Origin: Apis mellifera
Taxonomy: Eukaryota > Arthropoda > Insecta > Hymenoptera > Apidae
Length of the DNA: 64,000 nt
Assembly (NCBI RefSeq): GCF_003254395.2
Contig: NC_037648.1
Location: 5,525,635 to 5,589,634 of the forward strand
Direction: 5' to 3'
The first letter of the stretch is position 1. Each line of letters starts with the position of its first letter. Under the pieces are notes generated by a model. That model saw only the letters and a program-made list of their open reading frames with translations, did not search any database and was not told the DNA's origin. The position numbers and the translations under genes were made by a program. This document shows positions 13,136 to 24,779 of this stretch, piece after piece.

Positions 13136-13857
13136 AATGTGAAAATAATTTATTTACTTATTTTTGTTTTTATAACAGAAATATGAATCCATTGTTACGA
13201 TTATGAATGTAAAACTTATAATTATATGATTATATGAAATAAATATAAATGTAATTAAATATATATATGTATATTTAAAACATTTAAACCATAGTATGCA
13301 TGGTTTTCTTATCTTGAAATATTATTCATCTATATATGCAGTAAGATTTAATTTAATTACAATATATTTATTTGAAAAAATAGATAAACGCCTAATAAAA
13401 ATTGCAAAATATATTATATAAATTAATTCATTTATAAATTTATAAATTCATGTATAAATTTAGACATATACATTACATTTATAGATTCTTTTTATTAGAG
13501 ATCTTTATCTTTTATAAGATTTGTATTTAAAAAGAAATATTATATTATATTATATAAATTATTTAAAGTTTTATTAAAACAAAATACTTAAATACAAAAA
13601 GAATAATATTGTAACTCATAATTATTTGATTTTTTAATTTCTATTTGGATTTTTATCTAAACTTCTAATAAAAAAGTAAATATATTAGATAAAAATATAA
13701 GAAAATATTATTTATAAAATATTTTGTTCATTAAAATGAAACAAAATTAAAATTTTGAATTTCTAAACTGATATGAATTAGAATAATATTAAAAAAAATT
13801 TTTTCAGTTAACGTTCCCTTTATTTAAAATTCTCAAATTAATAAAATTAACATTTTC
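13136..13857. other. AT-rich noncoding stretch left of the mariner element
   Basis: A/T-dominated sequence with no open frame, repeat or island of note. Confidence 0.7.
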
Positions 13858-13859
13858 TA

Positions 13860-13889
13860 TTGGGTTGGCAACTAAGTAATTGCGGATTT
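13860..13889 (+). repeat. mariner left terminal inverted repeat
   Basis: Starts TTGGGTTGGCAACTAAG directly after the TA at 13858-13859. Its 30 bases match the reverse complement of 15111-15140 exactly. This end lies beyond the 3' end of the transposase reading frame. Confidence 0.97.
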
Positions 13890-13933
13890 TTTTTAGAAAA
13901 TCAAAGACAATTTTTTCATGGAACTAAATAACT

Positions 13934-14957
13934 TTATTCTGTAATATGTTGCCCATTTTGATCAATGACCTTTTGCCATCTTTCAGGCAGCATTATAATC
14001 CCACGTTCATAAAACTTCTGGTTTTTATTAGCAAAAAACTGAATCAGGTATTGATATCATCATCATTATTGAAATTTTTACCATTCAAGGAGTTTTGTAA
14101 AGATCGAAACAAAAAGTAATCAGATGGTACAAGGTCAGGACTATATGGTGGATGTGGCAAAACATCCCAACCAAGCTCCAATAATTTTTGTCGAGTGACC
14201 AAAAATGTGTGTAGCCTTGCATTGTCATGATGGAATACAACACCTTTTCGATTTGTCAATTCGGGCCACTTTTCAACTGCATTCTTTAATTTCGTTAGTT
14301 GTCCAATGTAGACAACAGAATTGATCGTTCGGTTGGGTGGTAAGAGTTCAAAATAGACAATTCCTTTGTCAAATCCCATCAAACTGATAACAAAACTTTC
14401 TTTTGATGAATATCAGCTTTTGATGTTGTTTGAACTGGTTCATGTGGCCTGCTCCACGATCTTTTCCGCTTGATATTGTTGTAAACAACTCATTTTTCAT
14501 CGCCAGTTATCAGTCGTTTTAAAAATGGATCATTTTCATTACGTTTCTTTAGCAAATCGCAGCTGTTAATGCGTTGCGTTAAATGCTTTTCTTTCAGTTC
14601 GTAAGGAACCCATGTATCGAGTTTTTGAACATAGCCAAGTTGTTTTAAGTGGTTTTCAATGCATGTATGTGATACATGAAGCTTCTCTGCAATCTCACGA
14701 ATTGTACTGTGATGATCCGAATCGATTATTGCTTTGATTAGGTCATCATCAACTTCAACTGTACGACCAGAGCGTTTTTCGTCTTTGAGTGAAAAATCAC
14801 CAGAACGAAATTTGTCAAACCAATTTTGACACTGCCGTTCTTTTAAAGCTTCGTCGCCATAAACAGCACATAACTTTTTGTGAGCTTGCGATGCGTTTTT
14901 CCCTTTGCGAAAATAAAAAAGCAAAATATGACGATAATGTTCCTTTTGATTTTCCAT
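13934..14957 (-). pseudogene. mariner transposase (D,D34D), broken
   Basis: Reading from the ATG at 14957, the first 155 codons give the N-terminal DNA-binding part (MENQKEHYRHILLFYF, later QNWFDKFRSGDFS, then a SGRTVEVDD linker where GRP is usual) and the WVPYEL motif (WVPHEL in the family). Translation ends at a TGA (14490-14492) right after ITGDEK, where the family has Trp; the Asp of GDEK is the first catalytic acid. A second in-frame TGA lies at 14379-14381. A frameshift near 14365-14375 moves reading to the segment 14382-14044, which carries the second and third catalytic Asp (HHDNA and PSDYFLF) with exactly 34 residues between them. A second frameshift near 14046-14060 puts the last part, up to a TAA at 13934-13936, in another frame; it ends with ERWQKVIDQNGQ, typical of mariner C-termini. 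Total span fits the roughly 345-residue family. Not functional. Confidence 0.95.
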
Positions 14958-15110
14958 TTTTCAACGAACGCCAAAGGAAAACTACGCAACCGATCAAAAA
15001 ACTTTTTTACTGATTGACAGCTGAATTGCCAACTATCAAATAACAAAATGTGTTTTACATTTGGATTACGCCAGCAAACCTAAAAATTCAACTGAAGCCA
15101 TTTATGAGTG

Positions 15111-15140
15111 AAATCCGCAATTACTTAGTTGCCAACCCAA
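15111..15140 (-). repeat. mariner right terminal inverted repeat
   Basis: Ends ACTTAGTTGCCAACCCAA next to the TA at 15141-15142 and is an exact 30-bp inverse of the left terminus. About 150 bp separate it from the transposase ATG, the usual position for a mariner promoter and 5' leader. Confidence 0.97.
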
Positions 15141-15983
15141 TATTTTTGTAATTACTGCTATGTTAAAAAATATAGTATATTATAAAATATTTACTGCGTT
15201 ATTATATTATTATATTCTTATTATATTATTTATATTGATATAAAATATAGATTTAAAATTTTGTATTTTTAGAAGAATTTTATAATAAAAATTTTTTTAA
15301 TTGTCGATTATTTTTATATCTAGTTATTATATTTTTTTAAATTATATTATTTATTTATTTATATATTTTCATAATATAATTGTAATAAATATGATATATA
15401 TTTCATGATGAAAAATTAATAAATTATTTCCTTCATATATAAATATTTATTTATATATTGAAATTAATAACTTTCTTTCTTTTGTATATTAAATTTTATT
15501 ATATATTATTATTTTTTTTTATTATTTTATTTTACCAAAACATAAATTCATTTTTTTCTTCATTAAAAGAAAATATATTGAATATTTATCAAATTTTTCT
15601 TGTTTCTTAAATATCTTTATATAATAAAATATATAAAATCTTTTAGTAAATATAATATAAATAAGATGTAATATTAATTTAATTTTTTTACGTATTATAT
15701 ATATATTTTTTCTTTTCAAATTAAAATTAAAAAATATTTTTTTATTCTTTTAATATAAAAAAATAAAAATTTAAGACTAAATGATTCGAAAATAAAAAAT
15801 ACAAGATGATAACGTTGAAATTACAGCAATGTGAAATTAATTTAATATCCTGAAACAAAGTAACAGCGAGTTAATTATTAGAAATTCGTTTCTGTCCTTA
15901 ATTAGCTTATATTTCTTTTCCTTTATTTCAAAAAATTATTAGAAACATCGATCAACGTTAAAAACAAATCATAGACTTAATGA

Positions 15984-16018
15984 CGCTTGTATTTTTATAA
16001 TTAATTATTATACAAGCG
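15984..16018. other. Stem-loop with a TAATTAATTA core
   Basis: Nine-base perfect arms, CGCTTGTAT and ATACAAGCG, flank an AT loop containing the palindrome TAATTAATTA, which matches the core recognised by many homeodomain proteins. It sits at the end of a slightly complex patch (15790-16020). Function unknown. Confidence 0.5.
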
Positions 16019-17517
16019 CATAAAACTAATAATGCTTTTTTGGAATTTGATGATTAATATATACAAATATAAAATTATATAATATTTATTATTTATTAAT
16101 TTTGTTTTAATTTTATATTTATTATACACATTTTAAATGTTAAATAACTTTGAAATTATAAAATATATTATAAAGAATTATTTGGATTAATATTTAGATA
16201 ACATGGTTTATAAGATAGTTATATAATGCTATGCTAGCTTTATATAATGCTCTATATATTTATTTATTGTAATTCAATTGAGTTAATTGTTATTAAAATA
16301 TTTGTAATTAATGAAAATAAATTTTATTTATTTAATATACATAGTTTTTTGCATAATAAACAACAATAACGAAATTTAACATTATTCAAAAATTAAAAAA
16401 ATCAAAATAACAATTTTTTATAAAATTAAAAAGAAATTAAAATTAAAGATATTTTTTTATTCTTTTAAAAAAAATGAAAATCAATCAGGAAACTTGATAT
16501 CAATTGTATAAAACTTTAATTTGGCCTTAACATTTGCAAAATATTTAATGTTTATTATGTCAAAATTAGTAAGTGAAAAATATAATAGCGATATGATTTA
16601 ATTCTATTATATGCATTATAATATATATATATATATATAAATTATTTATACTAATAACAAAATTATATAATAAATTATATTTATTAATAATATAAATTTT
16701 ATTTGTACTTTGCTGTTTAAAATTCATTATATTCTGCATTATGAATATATAAATATTTAATATGCAATGATATTGAAAAGTAAAAAATCATAATCAAAAA
16801 AATTGTCATACATAATTTTTATTTCAATTTAATTATATAAAATATTTTTGAATAAAAAAAAACTAAAAATTTGATTAAAAATTTTGTAAACATACTAATT
16901 ATATATAGTTTATTATTTACATTATTCATTTAATATCAATCATTAATATAAATAATATAATATAAATCATTTTAAATATCTGATTTAATATAAATCATTT
17001 TTTAAATATCTAATTTAATTAATATTATAATGATATTTGTATTTCTGTCATTGCCATATTGAAAATAATTTTATTTTATATAAAATATTTAATCAATAAT
17101 TTTAATTATTTGTATTCTATTTATTATTTTATTCAGAACATAAGAATTCTCATGTTTATCAACTTATCATATAGATATATTAAACTTTTGCTTATCCATA
17201 TTTATTATTTAATAAAATATTAATGATTAAAATAAAATTACTGTCGAATTAAATTCTTATTAATTGAATCTATTTATCTATATTTAAATTCATATTATAC
17301 TATGTTTTAACAATAATAAATCATAAAATGTGAAGAGAATTTATGAATTTATAAACAGTTGTTTTCTGCAGACTTAGATAAATTGAATTTTATTAAACTA
17401 AAGATCATATTAAATAAAATCATTTAAAGTAAAATCCATATTTATTTTTATAACTTATAATTCAGATTATAACTAATTCAATGATTGATAATTATCTTTT
17501 ATACTTTAATGTTAAAG

Positions 17518-17559
17518 TTTGTGTGTAATATATCTGCTACCTCATATATTACACACAAA
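17518..17559. other. Perfect 16-bp stem-loop
   Basis: The arm TTTGTGTGTAATATAT (17518-17533) is followed by a 10-base loop CTGCTACCTC and its exact complement ATATATTACACACAAA (17544-17559). The stem is too short for a canonical microRNA precursor. It could be a replication-derived palindrome or an RNA hairpin if transcribed. Confidence 0.75.
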
Positions 17560-19511
17560 TTAAACATATATTATTAACTTTTTATATAATATTTCTTGTG
17601 GAATATTTTATATTTGATCTAAAACTTAACTGATCTTAATTAATAGATCTATTAATATTCAAATTATTTTTATGCTCTTTAAGAATTTTTGTTGCAATTA
17701 ATCATAAATCGTTTTTAATTAATGAAAAAGTAAATTTTTGTGTTTTTTTAAATTTGTATTATATGTTATTCGTTAAGATTTTTGTAATTAATAATTATAA
17801 ATGATTTCATATTCTATACATGCATATACTTTATTTTATAAAATATTGACATTGTGTATAAATTTTGTCTTTTTATGTTTTAATTATATTATCATATTTA
17901 TATGATATGAAATATTTATTATTTTATTATTTAATATTTGTTAACATTTTAGCAACAGATTATAAATATCATATTGTAAGTTATTTCATTAAAACATATA
18001 AATATTATTTCTTTGTTAAAATTTTGTTAATAAATAAATTTTTAAGATGTTTTTATTTTGAAATTATTTATTGTATATGTAAATAGTTGTACATTCATTA
18101 TATGAAAAATCGAAAAAAATATTTTTGTTTTATTAATTTATATATATAATATTAAAAATATTTTATATATATAATAAAAATATTTCTACCTTCAATTTCT
18201 ATTTTTATTATATCAATTATGAAAATATATAAATATATTTATAAATATTTTATAAATATTGTTTTGATACAATTTATTTTACAAATTCAAAAGTTTTATT
18301 TGAATCCAAAAATATGCATCTTTATATATGATTTTGTATAAATTTTTTCGTATTTGAATAATATAATTATATTGAATATAATCAACTTTCTTAGAAATTT
18401 GAAAATTAATATTAAGTATTCATCATATTATTTCTTCGCAAATGGGAATGAAAAATTTTGTAAAACAATTTCATTTATGTGAAATTGGCAAGTTATTTTA
18501 TATATTTATTTCTCAAATTACAGGATATTTTTTAATAGATTATATTTCTAATATATTTTTTTCGTACATATTAATATTATATATTCGAATAAATAAACTA
18601 ACAATATTTTTTATTTTTAATCATGTCATAACAATGAAAATATCAATTTGAATATTCATGTATAATCCTCTGATTAGAAATATATTACAAATATTACAAT
18701 TATTGATTAAATTAGTCAATAACAATATATATGAATTTTTATTAATATTTCTTTTATTGTACAATTAATTTTCAATCAAAAATTTTTTTTTTTATTAACA
18801 TTATTAACAATCTGAAAAATTCAAGTTTATTAAAAATTTTTTTAACATTCAAAGCTTTTAAAAAAAATATAAAAATATTATTAATTTTTAATATTATCTA
18901 ATATTTTGCAGTAAATTTTTTAGTAAATATTACATTTTTCTAAATACAATAGTTTCTTTTTCAAAATTTTCTTTCTTAATATTATTTTGAATATTTTTAT
19001 GATGATTTTTAAATTTAAAAGAAAAAATAATAATAATTGTGTATCTTAAAAAATAATAATATCTTTAAAAATAATAAAAACTATTGTGATGACTAATTTA
19101 CCAATTCATAAATAAAACTTTTCAAACAATTTTCTTTAAAAAAAATTGATTTATAGATAAAAATAGATTTATAGATAAAATTAATTTATACATATATTTG
19201 ATAATAAATCATAAGATTACATTATAAGATAATACAATTTTAATTTTATGCATTTATACATTTAATATAAAGTAGATTAAATTCACTGTTTATATTACCA
19301 ATTGCGTGCAATTGATAAAACAAACTTTTATTTCATTATAAAAAAAAATAATTTCATATAAGTAAATCATATTTCGTATATATATTATTTATAAATAATT
19401 AGATTTATTATTTCTATTTATAAATAATATGGAGATAAAATACTAATAATAAAAATTTCAAAAGTATTATTTTAATTGTGAAACATTATGTCATAATTAG
19501 ATTAACTTTAA

Positions 19512-20482
19512 CACTAGATTTGGAATCTATCAATAAAAATTCTGAATATGCAAATATTATTCTTTAAATATTGGTTTTTAATGATATAATGCAGCAAATA
19601 TATATTATTTATATTTTATTATTTTATAATAACAAATAGATATATGTGAGAGATAATTTTAACATTGCGTTAAAAAAAAATAAGTACTATTTGGAAGCTT
19701 AGTAAAAATTTATTTTCATAAGTGAAGATTTGAATTTTTCAAAATCTAAAATTTTTCAAAAATATATTTTTTTACATTTACATTATTATGAGCAAGTCTT
19801 CAAAAGACATGGAATTAATAATAAAGAATAATAAAAAGAATAATAAGAAGAATAAATGAATAAATGAAGACCAATCTGGATCGGATTCTGATATAAACGA
19901 AATATGCGAAAGCGAGGAAGAATTTGATAATATAAACGAAATTGAAGATTCTGATGACAGTGGGAATGAAAATTATCACAATACATATCATAAAAAAAAA
20001 ATATGCGTATTATTGCAGATATTGAAAGCAAAAATGAAACAAAAGATGCTGATAATAAAAAAAATACTGTGAAAGCAGGATCCTGTAGATAGCTCCTTCA
20101 TGTGTCTTAAAATTGTTTTTGAATTTGGCAGCCATCAATGCCTGGATTATTATATAAAAAGATCAAAATTGTAATAAATTGAAGTAAACAAAATTCAAAA
20201 GAATTTTCTCTTTCAATTAGCTTGAAGTATTGAGCAATGACGACGAACAAAATATTAGCTTCAATTCAGTGTCTGAAGTCTATTTTGCATGTTAAATCTA
20301 GTATATATGCTGAAAATATATATCCAAGATAGAGTTTACATATAAAAAATATATTGAAGACAATAGTAAATAAAAATCTATAGATGTAAATTATTAATTT
20401 ACAAAGATTGCATTTTAATATACCCATCAAAAAGACGATTTCAGTAAAAAAAGGTATATAGTCAATATTCATAAATCTAATG
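19512..20482 (+). mobile_element. Degenerate piggyBac-like element, copy 2, TTAA-flanked
   Basis: The element starts CACTAGATTTGG at 19512 after TTAA (19508-19511) and ends ATAAATCTAATG at 20482 before TTAA (20483-20486). TTAA target duplication is the hallmark of piggyBac transposition. It is 971 bp. Body sequence matches copy 1 (2201-3359) in the same orientation, about 17.3 kb away, but lacks sequence around copy 1's 2350-2510. On the plus strand a frame starting MSKSSKDMELIIKNN (about 19788) breaks at a stop and continues as an acidic stretch (SGSDSDINE, ESEEEFDNINE, EDSDDSG). Around 20110-20155 another frame reads FLNLAAINAWII, like the C-terminal core of piggyBac transposases. The catalytic centre is absent, so this is an internally deleted non-autonomous derivative. 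Confidence 0.75.
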
Positions 20483-20639
20483 TTAAAGAAAAAAATGCGA
20501 GATTGTCCCTTATTATGGATCATAATGTAATTTTTTATAGAAAAAGTTCCTCTTATTGTTGCAGTGTTTACAGAACAACTATGCGCAAAAATAAAATCAG
20601 TCATATTAATTACAGTGAACTTAACGAAAATTTAACGGC

Positions 20640-21080
20640 CTAAAAAAAGGATGAATCTTTGTTTCGTGATTTTGAAATATGGATTTATGCTTTATATCCA
20701 ACAGCCTAATCATAGAGAAAAGCATTATATTGAAAATCTAATTAGGATAAGGATAAAAAGAAAGCGCTTTTGCGCGGCATCCTGGTTAACAGTAAGAAAG
20801 AAAAAGAAAGAAAAGGAGGAAAAAGAAAAAAAACAAACGTGAGAATCGGTAGAATAAAAAGAAATTTACATTTATAGCCATGTTTTTTGAAAAAAATTTT
20901 CCATTCTCTGCATGTTGTATGGGGTAACTATGATTATGAACGTCCCTCGTGTGCATGCGCATGCGCGGATATAGACGAGAATTGTGTAAGTTGGTGGCTT
21001 TCGTGCGACTTTCCAATTACCAGAGTTCGTTTCTTCCAGAGAAACCGGTGCTTTTATGACTGCGGGAATAATTGTTATAA
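20640..21080. other. GC-elevated island with a purine tract
   Basis: Complex sequence containing GCGCTTTTGCGCGGC near 20763, an AAAGAAAAAG-type purine run at about 20790-20838, and a CpG-rich part near 20940-21060 (TGCATGCGCATGCGCGG, ACCGGTGC). Frames at 20651-20842 plus, 20786-21016 minus and 20887-21084 plus overlap and are unrecognised. Probably a noncoding conserved or regulatory island. Confidence 0.4.
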
Positions 21081-21089
21081 ATGAAAGAT

Positions 21090-23220
21090 AGTTCTTGAAA
21101 AAGAAATGATTGTGAGATTTTAAATTGAATGGTTCATTTTTATAAAAATGATAAGTAGTTTTTCTGTAAATTAATATCCTAGTCTATAAAATAAAATTTC
21201 TTCGTAATAATTAATTTGATACATATAATAATTAATCAACTCATTATTTTGTTCATTATGTTTTTTTAAACATTTAGACTTGAATTATTGAAACAAAATA
21301 TATAGCTATATTCCTAATAATTTCTTATGGATTCATAATCAGTCTAGTTTACGAAAAAACTTTTTAAAGAATATATTATAATATATAGAGTATAATATAA
21401 ATTTATTTATATTTTAAATAACAAATATTTAATAATAGTTAATTAAATAATAGCTATAAATAATATTTAATAATAGCTAATTAAGAATTAAATATAATAA
21501 AAAAAATTTTGAATTTAAATAAAAACTTTTTTTAAAATTAATATTATTGTATATATTTTATTAAATTATATTCCAGAAAAGATATTTTGTTTCTTTATTT
21601 ATGTAAATTGAATAATTTTATTGAAATTCTTTAGATATAAATAAATAAATATAAATAAAATATTTATAATTTAATATTAATAATTTATATTATGAATTTT
21701 TAAATATTTGAAATTCTGTTATAAATCTAAAAATTATATAATAAAAAAAATGGTTTTATTTATTTCTTAAATATAAATTTTATACTATATTAAATATATT
21801 GAAATTAATATATAAAATTCATATATATTTAAATATAAAATTTGAAAATGAATATATTGTTAATTATATTGAAATATTGATCACGTTATATTTAAATACT
21901 TTAAATATTTGCAATATATTATATCAGATTCAATGATGCATTTTTTTCAACATGATGAATTCTTACTGCTTATGTTACAAACATTGCTACAAAATAATAA
22001 AAAAAGTCTAAAAAAATTTCTGCTATCTTATAATTCCAATTATTGATGCGAAAAAAAAGATTATTTTAAATATTTTTAATAATCTTCTTTGTTTTATTCT
22101 TGTTTATTTTTAGATAATTTTATATTAGATATTATAAAAGCGATTCAAATATTTTAATTTTAAGAATAAATAAGTAATAAAAGAAATTATGAAATTTTAG
22201 AAATCTTTTATTAAATATAATCTTTATAAATAAAATTTTTTTAAATAGAAATAAATATATATTATAATAGAGATAAAAAATGATTAAAATTATTATTCCA
22301 CTTTATATAAAATGTAAATATATGACATTGTAAATATAAAATATTGAAAATATTGAACAAATTAAAATTTTTTATCATTAATAATATATCAATTTCAAAG
22401 AATCTTTAGTAATGATTGTGATTGTTTATCTAATTATCTATAATTTTTACGAAAATTTACAAATAGATCAGAGAAAAATTCTTGAAAGTTGTTGTCAGAA
22501 ATTATTTTTTAATATTGAGAGTGATTATTTATTAATAATTTTCAATTTCAACAATGAAATCTCTTAATAAAAAATAATTCTCAATAGTAATTTTCGAAAA
22601 CTTTATTCTTAAATGTATTCACATGTATATAATTTTTTTAATAAATGTAATAAGCTCAAAACTAAAAAAATATTTTCTTATGTAATGAAACAGTATAGTG
22701 ATAGAAGTATAATAATTCATTTAAATGAAATAATTGAATATTTATTTAAAAAAGTTATAGAAAAAATTAAATATTATTATTTTGATAGTTTTTCAAAGTT
22801 GTAAGTGTTTAAATCATAAGTAACAAAAATTTTGATTTCAAAAATAACTAAGATGATCACATTAAATAATCTATTTTGTTTTTTTCCTTTTGATTAAAAC
22901 TTTTTTTAGCAATTAATCTTTTAATAATTAGTAACCATTTTGATTTAGTCATTCAAAATTGTTGAAATCTTTATATTATTTCTTTATATTGTGCTATCTA
23001 AAACTTATTAAAATACAAAAAAACTTATTTAAAATCAAGCTTGACTGAACTATATAAATGTGCCAAGGATTAATTCTTACTATTTTCATATTTACACTTT
23101 TTAATATCGATATTCATAAAGAAAAATTCATAAAAATGTTTCTTAAAGATTAATTAAAAATTAATCGAAAAATTAGCATTTCAAAATTTTATCAATTCTC
23201 ATGTATCTGCATTATATTGC
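21090..23220. other. AT-rich noncoding stretch
   Basis: A/T-dominated throughout. The open frame 22613-22804 is Lys/Ile/Tyr/Asn-rich and not credible as a gene. No repeats or islands seen. Confidence 0.7.
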
Positions 23221-23229
23221 ATGATAAAT

Positions 23230-24770
23230 CAATGATTATCATCATATTCCATTTGGCCTCATAGCACATCACAGCGTTCGATCATTTTTTTCCAACAAGA
23301 GGAATCATCGGCATTAAAACATTCTTCTTCTACTCTTTTTCATGTCAAAGTAAGAGAGCAATGCGCTAACGTGTCTCAGGGGTGTCATGCACCTACTTTT
23401 ACCCGCCTCGCCACGAAAATTTACATGGTCTAACTTCTGTTGCTGGTGGTTGAATGGCGATGAAAAGAGAGTGTCGAGGTGTTAGGCCGTGTTGAACATC
23501 AACGAGAACGTTGTCGAGGAAGAAGGGGAGAGAACACAGAGACTTAAGGGCTCTACTCGCATCGAATTCCAAGCGTGCTCGCACTACCTGCCTAGAATAT
23601 AGTTTCGTCATATTTCCGTCCGGCCACCCTCCGTTTCTCTGCTCTTTCATCTCCTCTCTTCTATCTGCCTGACTCTTGAGCGATATTTTATTTGCAAAGA
23701 GCCTGCCTGCAGGTTGCCACTGCTTCTTATCTTACATGCGCAGGAATGTCTCCTCCTTGCTAGTCTGGAGATTTCATGCTATCGAACCATGACAGCACGA
23801 GAAAGAGGAATAAAGAGAAGGGAAAAGATTAGTGATTGAGCGAAATACATTTTATTCCATTTTTATTTTCGATTCGTGTCATTTATCTGTTTCTTCGACG
23901 GTTTTATCTCTCGTCTGTATCCTTGACCGTTTTTCCCGTGGTCTCGTTTCTTTTCCTTTCTTCCATTTTCGAGACGTGCCTTTTTGATCACTTACTTTAA
24001 CAAAGTAAAATAGAACTTCAAATAATTTTAATAGAATTTTGAATGTGCAACTTCTGTTTTAGAACAGAATGTCTTTATATTGTAAAAGAAATTCAGAGCT
24101 AAAGAAAGAGAGAATAGTAAAATTTCGTAAATTTTTCGATTTGATAAGTGTTAGTTTAATCGATCGAAATTTTTTATAAAGTTTTTTGCTGAAGTTCGTT
24201 CAAAAAATTTATGTCACAATTTTTACTATATTAATCTTATTTAAAATTTCACTATAAATTACAAACTTTTATTCAATACAAACTTTTATTAAAAATGTTT
24301 ACTATATTAATCTTTATAATCTCCATTTTTTAATCTTTCTTTTAAAGATAGTCAGGCATCTAATTTTTTCTTTTTATATCACTTTCTTATGTTTTTTTAT
24401 CTTTTAATCTGTATATTTTCATTTTCATTTTTGTTCTTTTCAGTAGCAATTTTTTTTTTTATTTCATTTCATTGTGATTTTTCATTCAATTTTACTTTTT
24501 TTTATCATATATAGTTTTGTTATATTTTTTTCTTTTTCTCTTCTTACTTTTTCCTTTCTCATATTCTTTTAGTCTTGTTTACTCAATCGCTTTACTCATT
24601 TACTTATTCTTCAACTCATTCGTTCGTTCGTTCTCACCACACTTTCATTTTTCTTTGTTCCTCTCTCCCGATTTTTCGTGCCGACGATACGATGAATTAT
24701 TTATGAATGGCATCTAGAAACAAGTCGAATCGATCACGCTCGAGAGACCTGGCGCCTTCTCGATGTTTGA
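23230..24770. other. Largest GC-elevated, CpG-rich island
   Basis: About 1.5 kb of complex sequence. The most CpG-rich part is about 23270-23960, including CCCGCCTCGCCACG, ACGAGAACGTTGTCGAGG and a CCTGCCTGCAGG palindrome near 23705. A pyrimidine-rich stretch (about 24340-24680) follows, then a second CpG-rich patch around 24675-24760 (TGCCGACGATACGATG, CTCGAGAGACCTGGCGCC). The minus-strand frame 23399-23650 (83 residues) is open but has no recognisable motif. A promoter/enhancer cluster or untranslated exon is the best guess. Confidence 0.45.
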
Positions 24771-24779
24771 TACATATCC

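Larger units (their letters stand above)
13860..15140 (-). mobile_element. mariner transposon, full length, mellifera-subfamily type
   Basis: The element is 1281 bp, close to the roughly 1.3 kb usual for mariners. It is bounded by perfect 30-bp terminal inverted repeats and flanked by the TA target duplication (13858-13859 and 15141-15142). It encodes one transposase on the minus strand, now broken. Mariners move by cut-and-paste through a D,D34D transposase that binds the terminal repeats and inserts at TA. The intact termini suggest it could in principle be mobilised in trans, but its own transposase is not functional. The TIR and protein resemble the mariners of Apis; that assignment is from memory and not a search. 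Perfect TIR identity suggests a fairly young insertion. Confidence 0.97.
15143..19507. other. AT-rich noncoding stretch
   Basis: No gene is supported; the frames at 15522-15719 minus, 17865-18086 plus and 18442-18651 plus are Phe/Ile/Tyr/Lys-rich AT translations. Slightly more complex sequence lies at 15790-16020, and two stem-loops (15984-16018 and 17518-17559) are listed separately. A TA run lies near 16622-16640. Confidence 0.7.

Noticed and set aside
14789..15046. Additional overlapping frames within the mariner
   Set aside because: They are shadows of the transposase N-terminus in other frames and run into the TIR-proximal leader.
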